From Tetraselmis striata (taxonomy: Eukaryota > Chlorophyta > Chlorodendrophyceae > Chlorodendrales > Chlorodendraceae): a DNA stretch of 64,000 nucleotides. Below the pieces are notes generated by a model that made no database searches, was not told where the DNA came from, and saw only the letters and a program-made list of their open reading frames with translations. The stretch covers positions 98,154-162,153 of the forward strand of contig VCJN01001755.1 of assembly GCA_006384855.1 (NCBI GenBank). The letters run 5' to 3'. Positions 46,843 to 59,649 of this stretch are shown in pieces. A program made the translations under genes and the position numbers. Every line of letters starts with the position of its first letter. The stretch's first letter is position 1.

Positions 46843-49800
46843 TCACCTGGGACGGCCCCCGTGCTGCTCGCAGTCCTGGCAGAAGGAAAGCAGGACTGTC
46901 CCAATGACGACATCGTACACCTACGTGGGGGAAAATTTGGGCTGTTAAGAGAGGGGGAGGAGGGGGAGGGGGGGGGCTAAGCTACGCTGGAGCAGTAGGG
47001 GTAGTGTTGGCCTGGAGTGTAGTACGTGTCGGCTTTGCACTTGACGGAATTCGCGGGCGCAATAGATACAGCCAAGCTGTACTGCCATGTGGGCCGATAC
47101 TGGCAGGGTAGTGGCCGAGGACGGGATCCGCGGGTGCCATGGATCAGGCGGACCGTATCTTGTGCGCCACATAATCAATGGAAGGACCAAGCGTGCCTAA
47201 AGCAAACCTGTCGGAGGTGCTTCTTCCACCCCCGTGGGGAGGTCCTTACCCACTTTCGGGATTAGCACTTTCGGTCTAACCGGTGGAAATGGCATTGGGT
47301 TGGTGCGCGATAGGCGATCGGCTGGACACCCCCCTCGACCTCCTGCTTGGGAGCCATGCCCCTGCCTGTGGTCCGACTTGACTGATGGCGGCACCATTGC
47401 TCCATGCTCTGGGGCGAGGTGTCAGGCGGGTCGCACCTGGAAGTATATGTCCACAATGAGGTAGGCAGCCACGATGGTGGCGAGGACGGGCGCCACCGGC
47501 CCGCTCAGTAAGGTGTTGGGGTGCATGGCGGGGCTGGTGAAGCGCGGCAGTCCGCACGCAAAGATAGCCAAGATGGCGCACGCGGCGATCACCAGCAGCT
47601 TGCCGACCCTGCGCGCAGTCGGCCTGTGTCAGCCATGCCAGCGTTGCGCGTTGCAGGCAAGGGCCTTAATCACGCTGGTCCATGCCGTGATGCGTTAAGC
47701 GGCCAATAACAGGGAGCAATAATCCTCGGGTTTGCTCAAGTGGGCGCAGCAACACGGTTGCCGGCGTCATTTCTAGGCCACGATTCCGGATCAGTAGGCT
47801 CCGAAACCACAAGCTAGCAGGCCATGAATCAACCGCATGCAACTAGCATGGGCGGATTCGTGTACTGTGTCGATAAACACACTTACAGTAAATAATGCAA
47901 AATCACATAGGTGGGAACCAGGCACCGATCTACAACACTGAAGCTATCATTCGTTGTAAGCGTGTGCGGGGTCGCAACGCGGGGTCACTGAGCTTGTGGG
48001 AATGGTTTTGGAGCACGGGCTCCGAAACCACAATGAGACCGTCCCACCATTTACCAGCGAGCTGGCGCAGGGGAGAGACGCATGCGTGAAGAGTACGCAG
48101 GCCGGGGAGGGCGAGTGGGCCCCGAGCCAGCGGCCGCACCAGATGAGAAAGGTGGACACGATGTTCACCACGGCGACCTGGACGAGGTTTGACAGCATGA
48201 GCGCGGCGCCGTGCAGCGCGGAGACGCAGTAGCCCTTGCCCTTGACGCCCACCATGATGAGCGTGTTCTTGTTGATGAGCTCCATCACCTTCTCCCAGCA
48301 CCAGCAGCAGCCCCTGCGCCACCGGGAGGGCAAAGCGACGCGGGAGGGGGTCAGGCGAGGGGACCGGCGGAGAGAAGTCTCTCTGGGCACGAAGTATATC
48401 ATGCCACACCGCCGCAAACACACCAGCATGTGAGAAAATAAATTCACAGAGAACAGATGTATTGATAAATGCGCAAAGAGGTGTCTTCCTACCATGCACG
48501 AGCACAAGACTAGGGTATCGCGACATGGCCGTAAAGTACTCGCATTAATTTGATTGTAATTGTTTATCTCTCTGTCTTATTATGTTAGAGCTGATCTCTA
48601 ATCAACAGTATTGCCGGCCAAGCAGCGTCTCGTATCAGCTGAACCCACTTGCCGTTCTTTGACGCCCAATACATGAGCATATGTGTCGAATATGACATGC
48701 AGCGGCGGCGCACCGGACGCAATTGCACAGCCACTTGATGCCCGCGGCGTTCTGGCTGTCCTTGGTCTTGCGGTGCAGGTACTCCAGCAGCGCGCGCACG
48801 AAGGAGATGAGCGCCAGGATGAAGGAGCCGAGCGCCACGGAGCCGAGGTGGCAGCACACCGTCGTGCCCAGCGCCCAGAGGAGCGGGGACTTGTTGGCGC
48901 GCCGCCCGCCGCGGGTGCCGCCGTTCCAGTAAAAGTTGGAGACCGCGCCGGCGATGATGACGGTGTTGCAGCTGCTGATGAACTGGGTGGTCCTGCGGGC
49001 ATGGCGTGGCATGGCGGGGTTTGGCAGGTGTCAGCCCCTCCCAGCAGGCGCCGGGCGGACGGCCAAGTGTCCCTGTTCAGAGAAGGTCCAGGGACTCATC
49101 GGTGGCTTCAAAGTGCCTCAGGCATCATGGCAAACGGCCAGCTTGCCGGCCTGCCAGGAGGGGGGGACGGCGCCCAGGGAGGGGGCGCACCAGAAGAGGC
49201 CGAAGAGGTGGTAGGCAGCCAGGTAGGGCCAGTAGCGCAGGTACCAGTCCATGGGGACCACCTCCTGCAAGTAGGCGCAGTCGCCGGACGAGCAGTCCGG
49301 TGCTGCGCACCGCGCCAGGGTGGCCGCGGGTCAGTGGGCCGCTTGGCAATGGCACGGGGATGAGGTGTGAGAGAGGGGGGAAAGGGGGGGTCAGGGCCGC
49401 GCATGACCGCAGCGGAGGCGGCCGCTCTCACCCGGCAATCCGCTGACGATTGACGAGCTGCCGTTGGCGAGGGCGGGGGCCGCTGGCGCCAGCGACCCTG
49501 CGTTGGCGGTGACGGTGTCTTCCAGGGCAGGCGGCAGCGGGGGCAACGTCACGTTGGCGGTGCGCGCCACCATGCGGACGATGCCCTCCGGCTGGAGCGC
49601 GGGGAGCGGCTCCATCTCGGGCGCCAGGATCACGCTGCCCGTGCTCCACAGGAAGGCGCTCACCACGAGCTGCCAGCGGCATGCACCGCACATGATCAGC
49701 GACCGGCGCTCGCAATCGACAGCGCAGGCCCTGCGGCATGCAGTGATGCAAGCGGTGGAGGGACGGCAGCGGGCGCGAACCCAGCCAGCGATGAAGATGG

Positions 49801-52800
49801 CCTCTGCCAGGATGGGGAAGAAAGGAAACGCCACCAGGGATGGCATCGTGCCAATTGACTCGATGCCCACCTGCAGTAGCGTCAGCCTCAGCCACGCGAC
49901 TATGGCAGCAGGTACAATTGAGCTCAAACAACAAAAACCCCAAGGGGGAATAAAAGGGAGCGCACCTTGATGATGGCAACACCGACTTGCATGCGCCTCG
50001 CCAGGAGGACGGTGACCAGCAGCACGATTACCTCCAGCGCGCATAGGCAGTAGGCCATGATCTCCCACACCTGCGCCACGAGCCGCCGGCATGCGTCAAG
50101 ACACATAGCTTGGCAGACTCGCCCCCCCCCCCCCCCCCCCCCCCATGCCTAAACCGCCACCACGCCATGGCGGGCTGTTACGGCCAAGCAAACACAGCAC
50201 GCACCTTGTGGTCGCTTTCCACTGGGCCGAGCTCGTCGGGCAGCTGAGCCTCCAGCCACTGCATGGCAAGGCCAGGGCGGGGCAGAGCAGGGCACAGCGG
50301 GGGCAGGCAAGGCAGGAAGGGTCAGATAGCGAGGCTGGGCATGCGCGGTGAGATCAGCCTGGGGGCGGTGTGTGTGTGGTGGGTGGGGGGGGGGGGGCAT
50401 GCGGCGCACCGCTCCGCCCGGGCCGGCCTTCCCAACCATGCCGGCCAGCGAGAAGCAGAGGAACGCGCAGAAGAGGAGCGCCGCGTTCAGGAGCAGCACT
50501 GAGATCCAGATCATGAGGCCGCCTAGGAAGCGCATCAGGATGAGCCATACCTGCGGATAAGCGCACGCATGGGGGTGGGGGGTCGGGGAGGGGGGGGGGG
50601 AAGGGAGTGCATATTTAGTTAGCAGGCGGACGATCACACACTGCCTCATGCTGATCCGGCCCACGAAAAGGAGCACCACATGTTCCCCGCGCTGAGCCAT
50701 GCATGCGGTGCGAGTAGACACAGGCCGCCTGCTCAGGCGTACGCGCATCTGCGAGGTGAAAGCCGGCAATTGCAGTATCTTATACAAACAGCTGGATTGA
50801 TCACTGCGCAAGAGGAGAGGGAGTGATGTTAAGTTAATGTGACCAGGAGTGCATCCTCGCCATTGAAACCGCGACATGCGGGCCGCATGCATCAAGCACG
50901 CATGCCTACCACCAATGGATTCCCCCTTCCCCCTAAATGACAAAATGTAAAAATAGTCTTCCGCCAGGCCTCCTTGCTGGACATGGTGCAGTGGTAATGA
51001 TATCACGATCCACGGCTGCGGTGCGGTGCGGAGCCACTGGTGCATTTGGCAGCCACGGGCGGCATAAGCACAAAAGTGCCACAGTCCGCAGGCGGAGCGG
51101 AATGGGGCGGGGGGCGGGCAGACATGAGTGGGCGGAAGGTTTGGGGTTGTGGGGGCTGTACCACTGCCAGGATGACCGGCAGCACCACGCCCAGGCCCAG
51201 AATGATCGGCCAGCCGCGGATGACGTCGCGCAGCATGCGCTCAAAACGGGTAGCATCCCACACGGCCTGCGCGAAGGAGAGGGGGGGGGGGGGGGGGCAG
51301 AGGAAGGGCAGTTCAGCAGGTCGGAGTTGGCGAGTCGGGAGCAAAGGGGGCTGAGGGAGGCAGGTTGGCCACCGCCCAGGGACAGGCTAGCTCACCTGCA
51401 GCGCGTCCGAGACCTCTGAACCGGCAATCGCGCCCATCGCCTCCAGCGTGCTTTCGTGGAAGTGCGGAATGCACCTGCGGGCAGAGAGGGAGCGGACGCC
51501 CAACCGAGCGCGACTGTTGGTAAGACCGCAGACAAAAAACCGCTTTTGGACTGGGCGGTGGAAGGGATAGGGAAAGGTAAGGAGGAAGGGCAGACAGGTG
51601 ACAAGGGGCGGGGAAGGGGGGGGGGGGGGGAGGGGGCACCGGTTGAAGACGTCGGTGGTGTTGGCCCACACGGGGTAGCAGGGCCCCTGCCCCAGCGCGC
51701 TGCGGTGCTGCAGCGCCTCCCCGCAGGTCGAGTGCTGCATCAACCCCTTCAGCGCGTTGGTGTCCAGCAGCGGCGAGGACCAGTTTGTCGTGGCATCCGC
51801 CGTCAGCGTGTCCGCAAACCGCAGCAGCGCCAGCCGGGCAGAGTCCTGCAGAAGGAGGGGTGGACGAGAAGGGGGGGGGGGGGGGGGGGGGGCAGACAGG
51901 CTGAGGCGATGCCCAAAGGGAAGTGGTGCTGGGTTGGCTTCAGAACTGGCCGGGAGAGAGCCGGGGGGGGGGGGGGGGGGGGGGGCATGTGCACCGGGCT
52001 GCGCACCATCCCCTGCCAGCTGCAGTCCTCCAGGCTGGTCGTGCTCAGCGCATCCCAGTACTGCGTGCTCAGCGGGTCCACGGCCTCCAGCGTGTCGTAC
52101 AGTCCCTCCTGCGCGGAGCGGTAGTAGGGACACCTGCCAGCATGCGCCACTTCGGGGTAAGCTGCCTGAAGTTCCCAAGCCCCCCGCGTGCGCCATGTGG
52201 ACTTTCCGCAACACTGCCTCTGCCTCTGCCCCGCCATGCCCCGCGGGGTGGGGAGCGCCCGCGGGAGAGCACACCTGTACGCGTCAGGGTTGGAGCACGG
52301 AAAGTCGGCGGCGCTGCAGACGTCGCTCGCGCGCGGGCACTCCTCCACACAGATCGTCTCCGCATAAACCCAGCTCTTGGGGTTCAAGATCTCGTAGGGC
52401 TTCAGGTAGTACACCTATGGCAAGCAATGTGGATGGAGATGTACCGTCTCAACCCCCCCTCCCCGCCTGCACAACCAAAGACGGGCGTGCATGCGCGCAC
52501 ACGGGCTCCCCCGCCCCTATTTCAAGACGCAGCGCACCTTGGTGCGGTTGCGCAGGTCCACCCCACTGGTGATGTTGATCGCGCCGCAGGTGTTCCCAAA
52601 GCCATCTACTCCGTAGATGATCCGCTTGGGGTCGCCTGCAGAAGAGGGGGGGGGGGGGGGGGGGGTAAGATGGACGCCCAGTGAAGAGTAAGGGACAGGG
52701 GAGTTGCCAAAGGGCCCTGCGCTGCCGCGGCCACCTGCCCATAGCTACGCTCTGCATGGCCCATCTGGGGGGCGAGGGGAGGTAGCGGGGATGGAGGTGC

Positions 52801-53790
52801 TCTCCCCGGGGCTGCTCACCGATGAAGACGGCGAGGCCAGCGATGCCCAGCATGCCCACCCAAAAGAGGATGTATACCACGAGGCAGAGCACATCTCGCG
52901 CCTTGCGGTCTGTATACGGTGTGATCGCCTGCGGGCATGTGGAACACACCCCGTCAGCCGCCCGCCTTGACGCGCCGCCGGAGACACCTGCCTCCTCCTC
53001 CTCGGCCAAGCGGCCACGCGAGGCAGGGTAGCTGCAGACCGGAGAGGCGGTGCTGTGGGCAGCTGCCATGGATCGGCGAGCCTCCGGTACTTTGGCCAGC
53101 AACTAATGCTGGTCTCAGCTCCAATGTGCTTGGGCTGTAGCGTGGATTGGACCACACCAGGTGGCTGGTGGTCTAAATACTCCCCACGCCCTTTGGGGAA
53201 GAGGGCATTGACCAGCCAGAGCGATGTGGACATATAGGCGGGGCCCATGAGCGCGCGGTTTACATGGGCCGCCCTCACGCGAAGGATGGCAAGTCAGCAC
53301 CACACCAGCCCGGACACTAATCTGGACTGCGGGTTTCCTCGGGGCTCGGATGGATGGCACAGAGGTAGGGTCGCTTCATGAGTGCGGGCCAAAGGGCCCT
53401 GGTAGGAGTGCGGAGGCGAGGAGAAAGGGGGATATGTACTCGGATTATCAAAACTCTATATAGGCGTAGGCGATGGACGATGGCACGGTGGCTTACAGGG
53501 TATTGCTGATGGGCACGTCATGGATATATGGATATGTCAATACACCACCCCGCACCGCTACACACCACAATGCCACGATTCCCAACCACTTTCCTTTCCG
53601 ACATACGCTAATGTAAGCCCTGGCACAGGTAAACACTGCTAACGGCTGCGGCCACGAGTTTCCGACCGACGGCCGCCATGGGTGGCAGAGGTTTCAGGCG
53701 CAGCGCCCTCGGCCGCCGGCCTTGTCGCACCTCCCGCTGCGGCCGCCGAGCCTCCTCAGCGTCCTCGCCGTCGACGCAGCAGCACGACAT
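46843..53790 (-). CDS. Choline transporter-like protein (CTL/SLC44 family), 18 exons
   Basis: A multi-pass membrane protein of the family that moves choline or related amines across plasma and organelle membranes. Exons are 53790-53731, 52928-52820, 52635-52538, 52414-52275, 52133-52007, 51845-51640, 51474-51396, 51266-51162, 50550-50410, 50258-50205, 50070-49966, 49870-49781, 49669-49432, 49302-49191, 48992-48714, 48313-48140, 47608-47437 and 46920-46843. All join in frame to 788 residues, normal for CTLs. The N-terminus MSCCCVDGED resembles the Cys-rich start of CTLs. Then come TM1 (ARDVLCLVVYILFWVGMLGI), GVDGFGNTCGAIN, a Cys-rich external loop, about nine further helices, AAYHLFGLFWTTQFI, EKVMELINKNTLIMV and AYLIVDIYFQVYDVV near the end. 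Donors are often gtgcgc. Introns hold seven sense-strand C-tracts. The first exon is the least certain, since it is 0.8 kb from the next. Substrate is unproven. Confidence 0.93.
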
Positions 53791-53932
53791 GACGCTGCCG
53801 GCGCTCCTCACCCGCCCTCGGTCCGACCTGAGGTAGCTTCACGGCGACCCTATCGAGCAGCTCCCGCCGCCTAGTTCCCGCCACGCTGCGCTCCGCCGCT
53901 GGCCATCGGCGGAGACCCTCGGGCGCCGCGGG

Positions 53933-53966
<34 letters not shown>

Positions 53967-55895
53967 CGCCGGGGGCGACGGGTTCGCCGGCCGAGATGAG
54001 AAAGCTGCAGCGGGCTGCAGCAGCGAGTGCCTGAATTGCCCCCCTTTATGTAGACTCAAGGATACGCTCCTCGGGAATCAGAGGCACGGTTCGGGCTGAT
54101 CGATCGAGCGCCGGCTTGGTAGTGGGCCCCGCGGCACCGAGAGGAAGGGGTCCGAGCGCCAGCCTGAGCTGTTTTTTATTTCGCGGCAATATCCAGCAGG
54201 CGCTTCTTCGAGCAGTAGCACTTTACAACGGTCTGCCTCCGATCTCGTCTTGCGAGCTGAGTGCGCGTAAAACAGAGCCGCAAGCCCAGCTACAGAAGCA
54301 ATCTTAGATGGCTTGCATGCAACCGAGAAGGAATAGTCGTCGTGCGGAGTGTGTAGCGAGTAAGGATCAGGGGATGACGAAAGCCGCTCTGCCTTGCCGC
54401 CCTTCGACATAAAAACGGCTGAGGTGCTGGCAGCACAGCAACTTTCTACTTCGCGTGCGAACCGGCACCGGGTGCTGTCAGTCTGTCACTCTATGTATGA
54501 CAAATGTGCGTCGTGTACGCTGTATTACACTACAGGGTACCTGTAAAGATTAGTTGCTGCTCCTACGGTTCCAGTAGTCGCTAGCGACTGGTGCAGTTGT
54601 CCGCCGCGGGCGACCGTTATTGCGCACTGCTGCTGGCGATGCAGACCCAGACCCTAACCAGAGGGTTTCACAAAGCAACGTCTGGTTTGCCGAAGAATTC
54701 CGCGTGACCTTCTCTCGCGCCAGGGTGGCGGGTACAGGTAAACGTTTTTGTACGGGTACCACGCTGCGCGTTGTCGCGTTTTCAGATCTGGAAAAACAGG
54801 AAATTACCGCAACGGAAGACGTGCTCCGTGGAGATCTTGACTGCAGTAATCCTTAATACACCGTGATTTTACACGTTATGTTATCGTAGAAGAAAGATAT
54901 GTAAGGATTACTGCATCCCTCAGTAGATAGATACATCGGGTGGATACGTGTATAGTTACATGAGCTACAGCAGTAGCTGCAAAAGGCGATCAGGAAACCA
55001 CCCGAAAAGGCAATAGGAACGTCGCCATATTAAAGGTGTGAATTACAAAAATCCCGCCTGCAAGAAATCCACCGCTAAAAGCAATTACAGTTTATAACAA
55101 GATGTGTGGGTACCCGCCGCGGATTCGCTGCGCGGCGACGATAAACTGCGCAAGTCGTCCAGCGCCCCGAAGAAAGGGTAAGGATTAGTCGCTACCAGTA
55201 GGCGGATCTGGCACAGGCAGTCGCTACTAGTAGGCGGATCGAATTCGTCGTCGATAAATGCGCGCGCCTTGAATTTCCACACACCTGCGCTCAACCCGCC
55301 CGCCCGTTGCCTGTGATGGCAGGGGGACTTGCATTCTCAATTCAGCCGCTCGGTCCACCGACGGCACACCCTGAAGGCAGGACGTCGCTTGCCATCGAAG
55401 CAAGGTGTTGGGAAAGACCCTTGGCAGCGCTCTCCCGCCAAATTACTCTAGCTCCAGCAGTGGGGGTAGAGTAGAGCTGAAGCGAGCCGAAACGCGCCGA
55501 GGCACCGCCTCTACACCGCTGACTCTACGCCGACAGCCCCACCCGAGTGGATGCGGGCTCTGCTTCGCCGAGGCTGCCTGTGCGTGCGTGTGCAGGCAGC
55601 CTCGGCGCCTCGCGGGGCGACTCGAGGGGGTGCCCGCCCCGTTAGGGGCGCAACGCCGATGAGCCACCACCGCGCCGGGCGGGCAGGTACGGGCGCGCCT
55701 GGTGCTGTGCGTAGCCGCTGCAGATACTGGGACGACTCCACTGTGCCTGCCTGGACCGATAACATGTGCTGATACAGCAGCCACTGGGTCCCGCCCCCCT
55801 GTCACAGCGTCACTCACCGCGGCGTCGCTGGTGCGGAAGTTGGGAGATGCTGGGGAGAGGAGGGGGGGGGGTGCTGAGCAGTCTGATTGGTGTCG
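53791..55895. other. Divergent intergenic region between CTL and MgtE genes
   Basis: Probably holds both promoters. A 30-bp G-tract (53935-53964) lies about 150 bp upstream of the CTL start codon. The plus frame at 55405-55662 and others are unrecognised; an upstream MgtE exon here cannot be excluded. Confidence 0.4.
54956..55010 (-). mobile_element. Short LINE 3'-end fragment
   Basis: Contains tagttacatgagcta, gctgcaaaaggcgatcagga and aaccacccgaaaaggcaa, matching 10855-10905 closely apart from a small insertion (cagcagta). No clear flanking direct repeat was found. Confidence 0.6.
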
Positions 55896-57370
55896 ATGGC
55901 AGTGGTGGCAGCTGGCGAACCCGAGAAGCGGAGCGGCTCCAGTTCCTACAGCGTAGACATCCTCCCGCCCAGGGCTGCCAGCCCGCCAAAGGGCGAGAAG
56001 ATCCGGCCGCGAGCACCCTCAGGACTGGAGGTTGAGCCTGTGCCCGGGGAGAACCAGGGCGCAGTGGCTGAGGCTTGGACGCGCGGGTGAGGCGCCGCCT
56101 CCCGAGCGGTCTTGCTGTGCCACGAGAGGCGCTGCATGCGTGTTTGGCCTGCCGGGTGTATGGGTTGCTGGGGCGTGGCTGGGGTGGCCGCATGGAGCTG
56201 CTGGAAGGTAGAGGATGGAGAGAACGCTGAGGTTGGCTACTGGGCATGCTGCGTGTGGGCAGGCTTCTAATACAGTGGGCCATGCCCCACGTATGTACCC
56301 GCAGGCGCTGGCTGCTGGCACTGCTGGTGCTGCAGTCGACCTCCTCTCTGGTGCTCGACAGCTACCAGCAGCTTCTAAAGGATCACCTGGTCGTCACGTT
56401 GTTTCTCACGATGCTGGTCGGCGCAGGGGGCAATGCTGGTAACCAGTCCGCCATCAAGGTCATCCGCGGGCTGGTGCGGCGCCCGCCTGCGTATTGCACG
56501 CCCTCCTGCCCCGCAGACTGTGCCCTGCCGTGCTTGGGGCCCCGGCTTGCGTTGCAAAGCGGCTCGGGTGGGAGTCACCAATGCCACCACATACAATCTC
56601 ACCCCGTATATTGTGACCTGCACACTCTGCCAGGCCACGGGCAGCATCAAGGCCAACGGAGCCTCGCTGCGCAAGGTGATGGCGCAGCAGGTAGCGGTGG
56701 GCGCCATGCTGGGAGGCGGCCTCGCTGCAGGGGGCTGGCTGCGTGTGTACCTCACCAACGGCGACGCTCTCAACGCCTCCGCCATCTCCTTCTCGCTGCT
56801 CTGCATTGTGTTCAGCTCCGTGGTGCTCGGCACGTCGCTGCCATTTGGGCTGGCCAAGCTTGGGGTGGATCCCGCCAACGCCGGCACCACGATCCAAGTG
56901 CTCATGGACATTCTGGGGGTACGTAGCGATGCCCTGCTTCCCGCGCCCGATCACAAACAGAATTTGAATGTAGATGAGAATGGCATCCCAGACTGACATT
57001 TTCGAAATTATTACTTTAAATTGCCGAATCAAAAGTAAAGAACGTCTGCTACGGGTGCCGACGCACCCACAAGATCCCGTACAGTACGCCTCAAATTGGA
57101 TCTGCATGCAACCGATATGAATATTCGCTATAGTTGTGCTGTAGTTTCGCCTACACTTGACCTCTGACGGGCAGGGCAGGTTCTTATTACAGGGACGGCG
57201 CTCGTACAAGTTTGGATACCTTTCACTGGTTGGCTGCTACGTATGTGCCTGCGGTGCTGTTATAATATCTCCGCCACCCCCCCCCCCCCCCCCCTCCCTC
57301 CAATTGACAGGTCGTCATCACCTGTGTGACCTGCCACTTTGTGCTGGACCAGCTGGCCAGCTCCTTGTAG
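55896..57370 (+). CDS. MgtE/SLC41-type divalent cation (Mg2+) transporter
   Basis: A membrane protein of the MgtE integral-membrane domain family, carrying Mg2+ in bacteria and in animal SLC41. Exons are 55896-56086, 56305-56473, 56634-56918 and 57311-57370. They join in frame to 234 residues. After a polar N-terminus of about 64 residues come TM1 (RWLLALLVLQSTSSLVL), LTMLVGAGGNAGNQSA (the pore signature, GTGGNAGxQS in relatives), VIRGLATGSI, a Gly-rich helix, LPFGLAKLGVDPANAGTTI (second signature) and a final helix ending LDQLASSL. It has a single MgtE domain without the cytosolic CBS domains of bacterial MgtE. The start ATG is the first after an in-frame TGA, but an upstream exon carrying a targeting peptide is possible. 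Confidence 0.9.
57030..57200 (-). repeat. ccctgcccgtcagaggt repeat copy in an MgtE intron
   Basis: Reverse complement shares cctgccctgcccgtcagagg, gtgtaggcgaaactac, atgcagatccaatttgagg and cggcacccgtagcag with 35760-35960 in the same order. A C-tract (57277-57294) follows before the acceptor. Confidence 0.6.
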
Positions 57371-58183
57371 TCACTGCCGGGGCGAGGCCGCTGCTTGGGA
57401 CGCCGGAGGCTGCGTATGCAAGTGCGGCATGCGAAGGCCAGGAAGGCCCCGTTCGCGCCATCTACCTATCTTCTACCATCTTCTCAATTGTACTTGTACG
57501 TGTGTATCACGGGTACAAGCGAGTGCCAAAGTGAGGTGCATTCTGCTGATGGCGGCCGATGCCAACAGCGGAAGATGACAGCGATAGAAGAATACAAGTT
57601 CCCTCTTCAGGGCAGCGACAGGGCCCCTAAATACGTTAGTGCGGAATGCCCAATATATTGTCACAAAACAGAAGCATGCCACACGCATTCGCACTTGCGC
57701 ATCACATTACTCATCGCACACGCATTTAGCGGCACTCCCGTGAGGGTGGTATGAGAGGGGTCTTCAAGTTAAAATTTTGGGTTTTGCCGGACGGTTGGTG
57801 TAGCGGCGGCCCCTCCTGTGAGTGCGGGGCCGCGTGACGCCATGGCAGCCCAAGTGAGATCGCGGGGGCATGCGGCCTTTTGGGGGAGTGCGCTCCGTGA
57901 GAGCTGGTTAGGAGTGAAGCACCCCACCTTCCCGTTGCTAATGCGCGCAGCTTGAGGTTGATGCTGTGGCAACCGCACCGTACATCACGGCGATGGCAGG
58001 ACCCTGCACGCAGAGTGAAGAGGTCACCGCGGCGGGGTGTTGAAGCTGTCAATGCGGGCTCCGCTGGCTTGAATGGTTGCCCATGGCAGACTGTCAACAC
58101 ACCCCCGTGCCAGCCGCTGTCATCACTGGGCATCCAATCACGGGCCCGGTGTGTGCTGGGCCATCACTGTCACGGAGCGCCCG
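57371..58183. other. Intergenic between convergent MgtE and PDZ genes
   Basis: Presumed 3' regions of both genes. No other feature is supported. Confidence 0.45.
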
Positions 58184-59649
58184 TCACTGATGCTCACGCC
58201 AGAGCACCAAATGCGCGGGCCCGTCGCCCTCCCTCCCGCGCTGCAGCCGCTCCATGACATCCCCAAACCTCAAGCCGGCGGCGATGAAGGAGACCCATGT
58301 CCGCACAGGTGCCGAAGCACCTGCCAAGGCTCGCGGGCCATACAGCACCTCCACCGTTGTAGCAGCGGCGAGCACGTCCCCGGCCCTCACATAACTGCCC
58401 TGCTGAGTTAGCTGCGCCAGCCTGGCCTGCCGGCCTGCATTGCTGCCCGCCATGACCTCGGTCACGACGATCCGGCCACCCTCCCCCTGAGGCCCATGTG
58501 GCGGCAGCAAACTCACATTGTCAGCACCAGAAAGATGAGCAAAATGTGGCGACTATTCCAGTTGCTATTCCCTATCACGTGGCACGTGCGGCGAGGGAAT
58601 GCGTCAGTACCAAAAGCAGTACCTCTTCGAAAACGATCCCCAGTGGACGCTCCAAGGCGACCGTGACGAGGCTGCCAGCGTCACCACTGGGCGCTGTTCG
58701 TTGTGGCACAAGCAGGCGCTGGTTCTTGGTTGCTCCCACGGGGCCCACCGGTAGAGTGGCAAATGCGCCCAAGCTGTATTCCTGGTCATCCACGCTGATT
58801 TGCTGTGATTGAGGCAGGCGACGCATTATACGTTAAGTGCCGGGCATGGCCTTGCTGTTGACCGTGGCGCGGAGGCGCAAGGGGCGAGTGGCTCGCGTTC
58901 ACGGACGTGCGGAAGAGGCTGAGGGAGGATCCTGGTTGAGCCGATGTGGCTAGCTCAAGGCGGTGGCCTACTGGTGACAAGCAACCAAGAGCAGCACTGC
59001 AGCACTGGGTTGCACTTTGGTGGCTGGATAGCGGGGAGGGAAATTATATCCAAATTACAAGCACGCGGTCCTGGCAATGCCATACCTCTGTATAAACCTT
59101 GGTGAGCTCACCTACGTTTCTACGCATACCTGTACCGGGGCCGGTGTAATCCCACATAGCGTGAAATAACATATCACTTGTGAAAGTGCAGGCAACGCTG
59201 CCTATTAATCTGTCTGTTGATGATTTGAGAAGCACACTAGCACATTGGGCAGCCCGAGTACGCACCTCGGAATCAGCGACCACTTTCCGCTCTTTTCGCT
59301 CGACAAGCTCTCCCTTGGTCATCGCAGATAGGGGCTTCTCCCTCTGAGCGAGCCACCACGCCATCGCCACTGCCGCTGCTCCCGGGATGGAGAACATAGC
59401 GAGGAACTGCAGCTCGTCCGCCGCTATGCCGGCGGCTCGAGGGAGGTGGCGGCGCTGCCCGGGTGATCCCTGCACCGGAACAACCGGGGGGCGTGGCGCC
59501 CTATACGAGTGCCCGCTCCTACACGCTCCAGCGCGAGGCACTGGGGAGGCTAGACAGAGGCAGAAGCACCTCGGCTGCTTTACTTGGCGCTGGCGGTACC
59601 GCGTCGTCACAGCATACCCAGTGCAAGTCTGGCGCAGCAGCAGCGCCAT
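58184..59649 (-). CDS. PDZ-domain membrane protein, probably plastid-targeted
   Basis: Exons 59649-59266, 58802-58623 and 58486-58184 join in phase 0 to 288 residues. The first 70 or so residues are rich in Arg, Ala, Ser and Thr with few acids, like a plastid transit peptide. A helix near residue 85-105 (FSIPGAAAVAMAWWLAQREK) could span a membrane, followed by a charged linker. The second exon ends in LVTVALERPLGIVFEE, the carboxylate-binding strand of a PDZ domain. The third continues with GRIVVTEVMAGSNAGRQARL and YVRAGDVLAA, the typical PDZ core. The tail TWVSFIAAGLRFGDVMERLQ is soluble. PDZ domains bind protein C-termini. The fold suggests a scaffold or assembly role, but no partner can be named. 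The final exon could instead splice at gtgagc just before the stop. Confidence 0.8.

Noticed and set aside
51387..52684. Frames of 200-300 codons on both strands
   Set aside because: They read through introns and poly-G tracts of the CTL gene and contradict the in-phase exons.
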